From Clostridium cylindrosporum DSM 605 (lineage in GTDB: Bacteria; Bacillota; Clostridia; Clostridiales; Caloramatoraceae), in the NCBI RefSeq assembly GCF_001047375.1, contig NZ_LFVU01000028.1, forward strand, positions 62,001 to 126,000: a stretch of DNA of 64,000 nt, written 5' to 3'. Below the pieces are notes generated by a model. The model did not search any database and had not been told where the DNA came from. It saw only the letters and a program-made list of their open reading frames with translations. A program made the position numbers and the translations under genes. Positions 1 to 8,239 of this stretch are shown here, piece by piece. Every line of letters starts with the position of its first letter. The stretch's first letter is position 1.

Positions 1-40
1 TTTAATAATTGTTAATCTATACTGCTTATATATATCTTTT

Positions 41-973
41 TTAGCTATAAATACCCATCACTTTAATAACTACTCCTGATAGGAAACTTATTCCGAATAA
101 AATAAGTGTTATATATACAGCCTTTTTCTTATTTTCTTTAAATAGGAATATAAGTGCAAGGCCTGCATTAGCTGATAGTCCAGCTATTACACTTGAAAAC
201 CCTATTACATTCATAGTAAATAACTTAACAAGTCCTACTGATATTGCACAGTTAGGAATTAGACCAATTAGTGAAGCAATAAACACTTGACCATACCCCT
301 CACTAAAAAGTGTTCCTGCAAGTGTTTCAACACCAAAATATTCAATAATAAAAGTTATAATAACTGTCACTATGTATATATATATTGTCACCTTTAAAGT
401 TCTCTCTAAGGAATGAATAAGTACTTTTGAGAATTTTATCGTATCCACATCTACACATTTTAAAGCCTGATCATCTACTTCCTTACTTGCAGCAATTTCA
501 CATCTTTGACTTCTTCTAATAGTAACAACATCAATGAAGTATCCTGCAACTATAGCTATTGCAATCTTTGTTATTAGAAAAGGCATTATGCTTCCATATG
601 CACTAGGCATAGATAGGAAAACAGGTAGCGCCTCATCTGATGTGGCTATAAAAATAGATATCAGCGTTCCAAGACTTACTATCTTTCTTGAATAAAGTGC
701 TACCGCCATAACAGAGAATCCACATTGTGGTATAATTCCAATAAGTGCTCCAACAATCGGTCCTAGAACCCCTGCATTTCTTATTTTCTCCTGAAGTCCT
801 GCTGAAAATCTATGTTCCATATACTCAATCATAATAAAAGTTATAATAAGTATTGGAATCATAGGAAGAGTGTCTATAAAAGCATGTTCAATAACCGAAA
901 ATATAGATACTCCCTCTGTATGTAGATGACCTTCATGTATTTCATGAGAATGTTCTACTAGATTTAGATTCAT
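41..973 (-). CDS. Putative 10-TM heavy-metal (manganese/arsenic-type) exporter, ArsP_2 family
   Basis: Polytopic inner-membrane protein of about 310 residues resembling the ArsP_2 (DUF2899) family, annotated elsewhere as a putative manganese or arsenic transporter; the substrate is not established. Two similar halves carry the motif PQCGFS near residue 84 and PNCAIS near residue 241, an internal repeat typical of the family. The N-terminus before the first membrane segment is histidine-rich (HSHEIHEGHLH, five His), a plausible metal-binding tail. ATG codons lie at 976 and 973; 973 is better spaced from GGGGGAG. It lies 50 bases downstream of uvsE on the same strand with no terminator between, so the two are probably co-transcribed. 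Family assignment fairly sure, substrate unsure. Confidence 0.75.
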   Translation of the reverse strand: MNLNLVEHSHEIHEGHLHTEGVSIFSVIEHAFIDTLPMIPILIITFIMIEYMEHRFSAGLQEKIRNAGVLGPIVGALIGIIPQCGFSVMAVALYSRKIVSLGTLISIFIATSDEALPVFLSMPSAYGSIMPFLITKIAIAIVAGYFIDVVTIRRSQRCEIAASKEVDDQALKCVDVDTIKFSKVLIHSLERTLKVTIYIYIVTVIITFIIEYFGVETLAGTLFSEGYGQVFIASLIGLIPNCAISVGLVKLFTMNVIGFSSVIAGLSANAGLALIFLFKENKKKAVYITLILFGISFLSGVVIKVMGIYS

Positions 974-1026
974 CATATCTCCCCCTTCTATTTTTAATAT
1001 TTTCCATAATTATTAATTTTATACCT

Positions 1027-1995
1027 TTATTTTACATCAAAACTTGCATCTGATGTTACACTTATTTTCTCATTTTTACTTTTCTTAATATCATCTATTA
1101 GCTTAAATAAACTTAAATCCTTCTTTTTGGCCTCAATCATAACATCTAAATCTCTTCCATCAACCCTTTTTGAAAGTTCTATAAAGTCAATAAAACTATC
1201 TTTATCTATGTATTCACTATGTGCTCTAAAGTCACTTTCACTTTTCGGGCTTGAGAAATGAATTTTCGGAGGATAATCTCTCCCTTTCCATGTATCATAT
1301 ATAGATGAAAGTATGTCCTCAAGATTATTCTCACCTTTATTACATCTATCATGATGAACGTCTAGAACCATTGGTACTGAAATATTGCTACTGATACTTA
1401 ATACATCCTCTGCTGTGTATATCTTATCGTCATTTTCAAGTATAATTCTTTCTTTTATATCTTCATTTAAAGAATCAAATCCTTTATAAAACCTTTCAAT
1501 AGCTTCTTTTTTATTACCGTATACTCCTCCAATATGCATAACTAATTTACTCTCATTTGAAAGACCCATTAATTTAAACATCTTCACATGATACTCAAGG
1601 TCTTTAATAGATGAGGCTAAGACATCCTCTCTCGGACTATTTAGTAATACAAAATGATCTGGATGAGCACTTACCCGTATGCCTAACTTCTTTATAGTAG
1701 TGCCAAGTAACTCAAAACTACCTTTAAGTTCATCTTCCCATTCCCAACCTTTTAACGCATCATGGGTTGCAAGTGGTATTATTTTTGATGTCATTCTATA
1801 TAGTTTTATTCCGTAGGCGTTATTGTATCTTATAATTCTTTCGGTATTTTCAATGTTCATAATAGCCAAATCACTTAGCTTTTTCTTCCATATACTAGGG
1901 TCTAACTTTGAAAGATTTTTAAATGTCGTTGTTCTATTTGGTGATGAATCTTTAAGTTTAAGTGATATTGCAACATATCCAAGGTTAACTTTCAT
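1027..1995 (-). CDS. uvsE: UV damage endonuclease UvsE (UVDE)
   Basis: Metal-dependent TIM-barrel endonuclease that nicks DNA 5' of UV photoproducts and starts alternative excision repair in the cytoplasm. The protein starts MKVNLGYVAIS and shows the family blocks SAHPDHFVLLNSP (about residue 108), MHIGGVYGNK (about 153), ILENDDKIYT (about 186), VLDVHHDRCN (about 211) and HFSSPK (about 246), which supply the His, Glu and Asp metal ligands. The length of 322 fits bacterial UVDE. ATG at 1995 is preceded by GAGAGGA. It is the first gene of a unit with the downstream metal transporter gene; UVDE enzymes need Mn2+, which makes the pairing suggestive. Confidence 0.9.
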   Translation of the reverse strand: MKVNLGYVAISLKLKDSSPNRTTTFKNLSKLDPSIWKKKLSDLAIMNIENTERIIRYNNAYGIKLYRMTSKIIPLATHDALKGWEWEDELKGSFELLGTTIKKLGIRVSAHPDHFVLLNSPREDVLASSIKDLEYHVKMFKLMGLSNESKLVMHIGGVYGNKKEAIERFYKGFDSLNEDIKERIILENDDKIYTAEDVLSISSNISVPMVLDVHHDRCNKGENNLEDILSSIYDTWKGRDYPPKIHFSSPKSESDFRAHSEYIDKDSFIDFIELSKRVDGRDLDVMIEAKKKDLSLFKLIDDIKKSKNEKISVTSDASFDVK

Positions 1996-2092
1996 ATGAT
2001 CCTCTCTTCTATTTTTCTATAATTCTTACCAAATGAATCATTTATTATACTGCTTTTTACTATAAAATAGAATTACCTCTAAATAAATATAA

Positions 2093-2131
2093 AAAAGGTA
2101 TGAAATACCTTAAAGTATTCCACACCTTTTT
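2093..2131 (-). terminator. Intrinsic terminator after the VanW-type gene
   Basis: A 16-base stem with G-U wobbles closes around CTTAAA and is followed on the minus strand by a run of T. It sits just past the stop codon at 2134 and upstream of uvsE, ending the nth-VanW unit. Confidence 0.8.
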
Positions 2132-2133
2132 GA

Positions 2134-3393
2134 CTATCCTTTATAATGGTCACTAGATAGTTTTTCTTCTCTTATTAAATTTCCATTTACATCATAGACT
2201 TTTCTATAAGCCCTTGACTTTATTTGAGGCTTTTTACCACTTTTAGATGGTATTGTTTTATAAACTTCCTCTGTTATCTTAACACTTTTCTTTGGTGCTT
2301 TACTTGATCCATATATAGACATGCTAACATAGGATCCATATACTGAACCTTGTATGTATATTGGATAACCAGTATTATTTCTAAATTTAAGATCAATATA
2401 ATCCTCTGATATAACTGCATCTCTACTTGCAGGAACATAACCTACCTTTAAGCTGTGTGGTCTTCTCTCTACTATTTCAAGATCCGATAAAAGTGCCGCA
2501 TTATAAAGAGTAGTAGAAACTTGACATATTCCGCCTCCAAGCCCTGGTGTAAGTGTGCCATCAACAATTGTTGGGGCTTCTTTATAGCCATTAGACTTTA
2601 CTCTAGGTCCCATAGCACTATTCGTTGAGAATACTTCACCTGGAAGCACTACACTTCCGCTAATTGATTCAGCTGCAAGTCTTATGTTACCTGCTCTATT
2701 TGTATTATTAGGATCAAATTTAGTTTCAAACCCATGAATCTTAGTGTCTATGCTTTTCAACATATCCGCTGTGACTTTCGGCTTGTCCTCATTTACTGGA
2801 ACATTAACTACTTCTTCCTTTTTCGAAGGATTTATAGCCTTTTTAAGATCAGATTCTAACTTCTTTTGATCTACCTTTAAACCTGTCTTTTCATCTGTTA
2901 TATTAAATGTCCCATTGTATGATATTTTAGCATTACTTGGCTTTTTGTCTATCTTTTTAGCTATCGTTTTTACATCTTCTTTAATTCTACTATCATCAGC
3001 TAAAAACTTCAGGTTAATCGTAGTAGGTTTATTTTTCAATGTAAATCTTGTGAAAAATCTTGTAAAAGCATTTCCATTTTTGCCATAGTCTAAGGCCACT
3101 TTAGCAGCTGATTCTATGTCATAGTGAGCATTTAGAGATTTATAATCTATATTATATGAAAAGTCCTTATAAACTACTTTAATATTTTTGTTTTTTACTT
3201 GATTATTGTAGTTTTTTTCTAATTGCTCTATTGCTTGCTTCTTCGTTAAATTTCCAAGTTCTAATCCATTTACAGTAACTCCTTCATATATTTTATCCTT
3301 CGGAGTTGACTTATCTACTACAAGTATCCCTATAGGAATACTTAAAACTGCTGCAACTAAAACAGCAATTAAAATCTTGATATTTTTGCTCAA
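2134..3393 (-). CDS. VanW family protein with peptidoglycan-binding-like domain
   Basis: Membrane-anchored envelope protein of 419 residues. One N-terminal transmembrane segment (about 6-26) is followed by an extracytoplasmic region with a putative peptidoglycan-binding (PG_binding_4-like) domain and then the VanW domain with its hallmark GGGICQVSTTLYNAAL (about 288-303). The C-terminus resembles part of a G5 domain. Function is not known; VanW proteins are common in clostridial cell walls and most have no link to vancomycin resistance. The start is TTG at 3393, with AGGAGG seven bases upstream. It follows nth by 15 bases and ends at a terminator. Confidence 0.85.
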   Translation of the reverse strand: MSKNIKILIAVLVAAVLSIPIGILVVDKSTPKDKIYEGVTVNGLELGNLTKKQAIEQLEKNYNNQVKNKNIKVVYKDFSYNIDYKSLNAHYDIESAAKVALDYGKNGNAFTRFFTRFTLKNKPTTINLKFLADDSRIKEDVKTIAKKIDKKPSNAKISYNGTFNITDEKTGLKVDQKKLESDLKKAINPSKKEEVVNVPVNEDKPKVTADMLKSIDTKIHGFETKFDPNNTNRAGNIRLAAESISGSVVLPGEVFSTNSAMGPRVKSNGYKEAPTIVDGTLTPGLGGGICQVSTTLYNAALLSDLEIVERRPHSLKVGYVPASRDAVISEDYIDLKFRNNTGYPIYIQGSVYGSYVSMSIYGSSKAPKKSVKITEEVYKTIPSKSGKKPQIKSRAYRKVYDVNGNLIREEKLSSDHYKG

Positions 3394-3408
3394 CTTTACC
3401 CCTCCTTG

Positions 3409-4035
3409 CTATGAATGATTATTTATGTAATATTTACAATAATCCTTAATAACACACTGATCACATTTAGGTTTTCTTGCAATACAAACTTTTCTTCCAT
3501 GCCAAATAATATAATGATGCATATTAGACCAACATTCCTTTGGTAATACGTCCATTAACTGTTTTTCTGTTAAGTCCACATTATCTGCATTTGCAAGACC
3601 AATTCTATTTGATACTCTAAAAACATGTGTATCAACTGCTATGGTATCCTGTCCAAATGCATTAGCTAAAACTACGTTAGCAGTCTTTCTTCCTACACCT
3701 GGTAGTGATGTTAATTCCTCCATAGTACTTGGCACATGTCCATTAAAGTCAGACATTATTTTTTTACTTGTGTTAATTATGTTTTTTGTTTTATTTTTAT
3801 AAAAACCAAGAGACCTAATATAAGGTTCTAGTTCCTCAGTGGTTAAACTCGCAAATTGGGAAGGGGTATTATAAACTTTATAAAGTACTTCTGTAGCTTT
3901 ATTAACATTTACATCAGTTGTTTGAGCCGATAACATAGTTGATATTAGAAGTTCAAATGGCGATGTAAATTTAAGTCCACAGCCCATTCCTTTGTATTCA
4001 TCTTCTAACCTTTTAATAACCTCATCTACGTTCAT
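3409..4035 (-). CDS. nth: Endonuclease III (DNA glycosylase/AP lyase)
   Basis: Base-excision repair enzyme that removes oxidised pyrimidines and cleaves the abasic site. It shows the helix-hairpin-helix LPGVGRKTANVV with the catalytic Lys, the catalytic Asp in AVDTHVFRVSNR, and a C-terminal [4Fe-4S] loop with Cys spacing C-x6-C-x2-C-x5-C. An ATG further upstream (4080) is open, but AAGGAGAT lies directly before the ATG at 4035, giving 208 residues, close to the usual 211. First gene of the unit with the VanW-type gene. Confidence 0.95.
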   Translation of the reverse strand: MNVDEVIKRLEDEYKGMGCGLKFTSPFELLISTMLSAQTTDVNVNKATEVLYKVYNTPSQFASLTTEELEPYIRSLGFYKNKTKNIINTSKKIMSDFNGHVPSTMEELTSLPGVGRKTANVVLANAFGQDTIAVDTHVFRVSNRIGLANADNVDLTEKQLMDVLPKECWSNMHHYIIWHGRKVCIARKPKCDQCVIKDYCKYYINNHS

Positions 4036-4149
4036 TACAATCTCCTTCCAACTAATACAGGTTTCTACAACTATGCGCATTTTACCATGTAAAGTACAAT
4101 TTTATGATACATCATGACAAAGTTTAATTCAATTACAAATCAATTACAA

Positions 4150-4431
4150 TCACAATAATTCTTTAGCAATTTTTATTATCTCTATTTCAGGATTATTTTC
4201 TAAAAAACTTATGATTTTACTACTAGTAGAATCAATAACTTTTGATGAGGTTGAAACCTCTACAAATGTTATTTCTGCTAATTGCCACTTATCCTGGTAA
4301 TTACTTTCACATATAGATACATTAAACTTATTTTTAATTCTTTGAACTATACTTTTAAGTACTTGTCTTTTGTCCTTTAAGGAAAAAGATTCATATATCC
4401 TTATTTCAATAATAGTAACTCCAATAGTCAT
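4150..4431 (-). CDS. DUF503 (YlxP-like) family protein
   Basis: Small protein of 93 residues matching the DUF503/YlxP family, seen from the opening MTIGVTIIEIRIYESFSLKDKRQVLKS-type pattern: a beta strand, then SLKDKR and a helix with Lys/Arg. Function unknown; in Bacillus the gene sits in the nusA-infB-rbfA cluster, which is absent here. ATG at 4431 has GAGG upstream. It follows plsC by 24 bases and is probably the last gene of the queG-plsC-DUF503 unit. Confidence 0.8.
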   Translation of the reverse strand: MTIGVTIIEIRIYESFSLKDKRQVLKSIVQRIKNKFNVSICESNYQDKWQLAEITFVEVSTSSKVIDSTSSKIISFLENNPEIEIIKIAKELL

Positions 4432-4455
4432 AATATACCTCTTTTTAATTAATTT

Positions 4456-5151
4456 CTACTTATGTACACCTTTATATTCATCAGGAAGCTGACTTGCTAT
4501 TGAGTTCATTATAATATCAAGGCAATTTTGTGAAAATTCCTCTTTGCTAACTTCTTTATTAAACTTTGGAAGTGTAAATGGTTCTCCAATAGATATATTA
4601 ACATCAGCATGCTGAAAAACTTCTTCTCCCATATTGTTATCATTTATAGGCATTAGTTTTTCTGTTCCCCACATAGCAATTGGAACTATAGGAACATTTG
4701 CTTTTCTTGCAATTAAAACTATTCCCTTCTTACCTTCTATCATAGCCCCAGTTCTTGACCTTGTTCCCTCAGGGAATATAAGTATATTCTTCTCTTCCTT
4801 AATAGCTTCTATACATTTTTTAAGTGCTTCAACATCTGCACTATTAGCTTTAATTGGAATAATATTTACAATTTCAAGTCCTAATTTACTCATTGATGTT
4901 TCGTTAAGTTTTACACCTGCAACAAAATAAGGATTATACTTTTTTAATATTTTGTTTAGAACTAATCCATCTGCATTACTTAAGTGATTACATATAAATA
5001 TAACAGGAGCATTTATTTTATTAAGGTTCTCTGGATTATGTATCTTTATATTGGCATATTTGTTAAGGATACTATGAACCACTCCCTTTAATGCAGGTTT
5101 TACTACAAAAGTTGGTGCTTTCGATAACACTTTAATAATTCCTTTTAACAT
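4456..5151 (-). CDS. plsC: 1-acyl-sn-glycerol-3-phosphate acyltransferase
   Basis: Membrane-associated acyltransferase that adds the second acyl chain to make phosphatidic acid. The HX4D motif is NHLSNAD (about residue 55), and FPEGTRSR follows (about residue 127), both canonical for the PlsC family. The ATG at 5160 abuts its AAAGGA, whereas ATG at 5151 lies nine bases from it, so 5151 is preferred (231 residues). It lies 15 bases after queG and is co-directional with DUF503. Several paralogues are common in clostridia, so this may not be the only one. Confidence 0.88.
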   Translation of the reverse strand: MLKGIIKVLSKAPTFVVKPALKGVVHSILNKYANIKIHNPENLNKINAPVIFICNHLSNADGLVLNKILKKYNPYFVAGVKLNETSMSKLGLEIVNIIPIKANSADVEALKKCIEAIKEEKNILIFPEGTRSRTGAMIEGKKGIVLIARKANVPIVPIAMWGTEKLMPINDNNMGEEVFQHADVNISIGEPFTLPKFNKEVSKEEFSQNCLDIIMNSIASQLPDEYKGVHK

Positions 5152-5166
5152 TTTGATCATTCCTTT

Positions 5167-6162
5167 CTAGCATTGGTTTATTTTTTCTATAGCTATATCA
5201 ATATAATTTTGTAGTCTTATATCATCTTTTTTCTTTTTTAAGACTTCAATGTATTTTTTATTCCTACTATTCCCTGCAGCAATTATAGCATTTCTTTGTA
5301 CTATAAATTTCCCTCTCCATGCTAAGGCTTGCCTACCATACTTTATCTTAAATTCCTTATTAGACATAAATAGTAACTCTTCTAAATTAATATTCATAGA
5401 ATGTTCTAAGGGTTTAAATTCATCTATATTAGATGTACTTACTTCCTTATTATGTGGACATACATCTTGGCATGTATCACAACCAAAAATACGATTCCCT
5501 AATCTCTCCATTTCTTCTAATGTTAAGTCATCTTTTTTTTGAGTGATATATGATAGACACCTTTTACCATCTATCCCTGTTTCGTCAATGGCCTTTGCAG
5601 GACATGCCTTAATACATTTATCACAGCTCCCACATAATGATTCCTTTGCATTACATGGTTCAATCTCTAGGGTAGTTATAATTTCACCTAAAAATACATA
5701 TGACCCATGATTTTTTGTAATAATATTTGTATTCTTTCCAACAAAGCCTAGCCCTGACTTTCTTGCAATCTCTTTATCAGAAACAACACCTGTATCACAA
5801 AAAAATATACATTTTTCATTAAAGTTATCTTCTATGTAGGACTTTATCAAATTAAGCTTTGAAGTTAATATCCTATGATAATCCTCTCCCATAGTATATT
5901 TTGAAAAATATGGCTCTATATAGTTTTGATCTTTATATTTATATGGAAGTGCAATTGAGACTATTGTTTTTGCTCCATTAAGCAGTGATTCTATATCTAC
6001 TCTTTTAAGTTCATCTTCCTCTTCAAAACCTGAAAGTTTATTTTCATTTCTTCTATTTTTAAGGTTGTTTATAAACTTCTTTGAGAATGTTGTATCAGTA
6101 AATCCTATGTAAGGAACACCTATTTTATTTGCATAATCTATTATATTATTTTTAATATTCAA
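5167..6162 (-). CDS. queG: Epoxyqueuosine reductase QueG
   Basis: Cobalamin- and Fe-S-dependent enzyme that reduces epoxyqueuosine to queuosine in tRNA, the last step of that pathway. Two [4Fe-4S] ferredoxin-like clusters are visible: CGSCDKCIKACP (about residue 178) and CDTCQDVCP (about 229). The FVGKNTNIITKNHGS block is also typical of QueG. The start is read as TTG at 6162, six bases after AAAGGTG; the GTG at 6171 lies inside the ribosome site. 331 residues, the shorter form of the family without a C-terminal HEAT extension. Confidence 0.9.
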   Translation of the reverse strand: MNIKNNIIDYANKIGVPYIGFTDTTFSKKFINNLKNRRNENKLSGFEEEDELKRVDIESLLNGAKTIVSIALPYKYKDQNYIEPYFSKYTMGEDYHRILTSKLNLIKSYIEDNFNEKCIFFCDTGVVSDKEIARKSGLGFVGKNTNIITKNHGSYVFLGEIITTLEIEPCNAKESLCGSCDKCIKACPAKAIDETGIDGKRCLSYITQKKDDLTLEEMERLGNRIFGCDTCQDVCPHNKEVSTSNIDEFKPLEHSMNINLEELLFMSNKEFKIKYGRQALAWRGKFIVQRNAIIAAGNSRNKKYIEVLKKKKDDIRLQNYIDIAIEKINQC

Positions 6163-6239
6163 TTTAATCACCTTTAATTAATTCATATATTAAAATCATA
6201 ATATATTATTATGTTTTTTACAAATAAAGCTAGAACCTG

Positions 6240-6268
6240 AAAAATAAAAAAGAGGCCAATTGGCCTCT
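6240..6268 (-). terminator. Terminator after cysE
   Basis: The perfect palindrome AGAGGCCAATTGGCCTCT is followed on the minus strand by a T-rich run, seven bases past the cysE stop. Confidence 0.85.
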
Positions 6269-6274
6269 ATTATA

Positions 6275-6838
6275 CTATGCTTTTTTTGTATCCTCATCAT
6301 TATAGATATAGGTTACCTTTTGTGCACTGGGGGTGACTACTCTACCTGGAACCCCAACTACTGTGGACCCTTCAGGTACTTCCTTTAGCACAACCGAGTT
6401 TGCACCTATTTTTGAGTCTGATCCTATTTTAATAGGCCCTAAAACCTTTGCCCCTGCACCTATTAATACATTGTCTCCTACAGTTGGATGTCTCTTTCCT
6501 TTATCTTTTCCTGTTCCCCCAAGTGTAACTCCATGATAAATAGTTACATTGTCTCCAACCTCTGCTGTTTCTCCTATAACAATTCCCATACCATGATCTA
6601 TAAAAAGGCCCTTTCCGATTTGTGCACCTGGATGTATCTCAATACCTGTAAAATTTCTAACTATCTGAGATATTACCCTTGCAAGAACGAACCATTTTCT
6701 TTTATATAGTTTATGAGTAAATCTATAAAATAGAACAGCATGAAGACCTGGATAGCAAAGAACAACCTCTAACATATTTTTCGCTGCTGGATCTTTTTCT
6801 AAAACGTTTCTGGCCTCTTCTCTAAATGTTTTAAACAT
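6275..6838 (-). CDS. cysE: Serine O-acetyltransferase
   Basis: Transfers acetyl from acetyl-CoA to serine, giving O-acetylserine for cysteine synthesis. After an N-terminal helical part, a left-handed beta-helix of hexapeptide repeats runs from about residue 65, with the catalytic [19 protein letters not shown] and [11 protein letters not shown] blocks. Length (187) is that of the short Gram-positive enzyme. A GTG at 6847 is only two bases from GGAG; ATG at 6838 is ten bases from it and preferred. It lies 26 bases behind cysK and shares the upstream T-box leader. Confidence 0.93.
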   Translation of the reverse strand: MFKTFREEARNVLEKDPAAKNMLEVVLCYPGLHAVLFYRFTHKLYKRKWFVLARVISQIVRNFTGIEIHPGAQIGKGLFIDHGMGIVIGETAEVGDNVTIYHGVTLGGTGKDKGKRHPTVGDNVLIGAGAKVLGPIKIGSDSKIGANSVVLKEVPEGSTVVGVPGRVVTPSAQKVTYIYNDEDTKKA

Positions 6839-6864
6839 ACTTACCACACTCCAACAATTATAAT

Positions 6865-7782
6865 CTATTCAAAGCTAAAAAGTTCAGTTGAAAGATATCT
6901 CTCACCAGTGTCTGGAGCTAAAACTACTATTGTTTTTCCCTTTCCAAGCTCTTTTGCTTTTTCAAGAGCTACATGTAGGGCTGCACCTGAGGATATACCT
7001 ACTAATAAACCTTCCTTAGATGCAACTTTTCTTGCTGCTTCAAAGGCTTCTAATGTCTTTACGCACTCAATCTCATCTATAACATTTCTGTCAAGTATCT
7101 TCGGAACAAATCCCGCACCTATTCCTTGTAATTTATGTGGACCTGGTTGATTTCCTGAAAGTACGCTTGAATCATAAGGTTCAACTGCGACTATCTTTAC
7201 GTCCTTAATATTTTCCTTTAGAACCTTACCTACACCTGTTACCGTACCTCCAGTTCCAACACCTGCAATGAACATATCAACTTTACCATCGGTATCTTTT
7301 AGGATTTCAAGGCTAGTATTTTCTATATGCGCCTTAGGATTAGCTGGATTTTCAAATTGCTGAGGCATATAGTATCCATTTTCTTTAGTAAGCTTTTCAG
7401 CCATTTCAATAGCACCCTTCATACCCTTTGACCCTTCAGTTAAAACAATCTCAGCACCAAAGGCTTTCATAAGTCTTCTTCTTTCCATACTCATTGTTTC
7501 AGGCATAGTAAATATCACTCTATATCCCTTTGCAGCTCCAACCATTGCAAGTCCGATTCCTGTATTACCACTTGTTGGTTCTACAATAGTCTGACCTTTT
7601 TTTAGAAGTCCACTTTTTTCTGCTTCTTCTATCATTGCTAAAGCTATTCTATCTTTGACACTACCCCCTGGATTGAAAAACTCTACCTTTACAAGTATAT
7701 CCGCCATATCTTCATCTGTAATATTATTTAGTCTAACCAAAGGTGTATTTCCTATTAATCCATAAATATTATCATATATCAT
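6865..7782 (-). CDS. cysK: Cysteine synthase (O-acetylserine sulfhydrylase)
   Basis: PLP enzyme that makes cysteine from O-acetylserine and sulfide. The PLP lysine is in GGSVKDRIA (about residue 40), with [12 protein letters not shown] and [13 protein letters not shown] phosphate-binding loops. The frame is open far upstream to 7920, but that stretch is the T-box leader; AAGGAG lies eight bases before the ATG at 7782, giving 305 residues, the normal length. First gene of the T-box-controlled cysK-cysE operon. Confidence 0.95.
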   Translation of the reverse strand: MIYDNIYGLIGNTPLVRLNNITDEDMADILVKVEFFNPGGSVKDRIALAMIEEAEKSGLLKKGQTIVEPTSGNTGIGLAMVGAAKGYRVIFTMPETMSMERRRLMKAFGAEIVLTEGSKGMKGAIEMAEKLTKENGYYMPQQFENPANPKAHIENTSLEILKDTDGKVDMFIAGVGTGGTVTGVGKVLKENIKDVKIVAVEPYDSSVLSGNQPGPHKLQGIGAGFVPKILDRNVIDEIECVKTLEAFEAARKVASKEGLLVGISSGAALHVALEKAKELGKGKTIVVLAPDTGERYLSTELFSFE

Positions 7783-7823
7783 TTTTAGTTCTCCTTTCAT
7801 CTTAAAAGTATTCCTTATAATAC

Positions 7824-8105
7824 AAAAACTTCTACCTCTGAAAAATTCAGAGGCAGAAGTTACATTCCACGGTCCCACTCTGGTTATATGAAAAACATAT
7901 ATCTCAACAAACACTAACATGTTAAACCTCTGTAACGGGAGGTATCCGTACCACCTACTTAATTCAGCTTAACACTCCTAGGGGCACTTCAACCAAATAA
8001 TCGTATATAACCTTTCCAGCCTCGAGGTTACTCTCTGTATACTACATCTAGCCTACTTTCCCTATTCATAGTGTTTAATTCCTATCAAAACACTAAAGTT
8101 TATAA
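7824..8105 (-). promoter_or_regulatory. T-box riboswitch controlling cysK-cysE (probable tRNA-Cys)
   Basis: The leader reads, on the minus strand, a Stem I region, then the T-box GAGTGGGACCGTGG (7868-7881), then a terminator hairpin (about 7829-7860) followed by T5. The specifier candidate is TGC (7984-7986) after GAAG; the glyS T-box in this window has the same GAAG followed by GGA. Cysteine fits the downstream genes. Uncharged tRNA-Cys would favour antitermination and expression. The T-box has G where the tRNA discriminator pairs; tRNA-Cys normally carries U73, so this would be a G-U pair. Confidence 0.9.
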
Positions 8106-8109
8106 GCCA

Positions 8110-8138
8110 ATTGTAATATGTGAGGAAAAAAAAAGCAA
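8110..8138 (-). promoter_or_regulatory. SigA-type promoter of the cysK T-box transcript
   Basis: TTGCTT (8133-8138) and TACAAT (8110-8115) are 17 bases apart on the minus strand, placing transcription start just ahead of the T-box Stem I. Confidence 0.7.
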
Positions 8139-8239
8139 TACTAATTTTAAAATATTTATGTGTTATAATTATTCTATGCATTTTGTAATTAAAAAATACT
8201 ATTTGCACCTTATATATGTTAATTAAGGAGTTGATATCC

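Noticed and set aside
7783-7920. Extension of cysK by about 46 residues at its N-terminus
   Set aside because: The stretch is the T-box terminator/antiterminator and T-box sequence; the ATG at 7782 has its own AAGGAG and gives the normal length.
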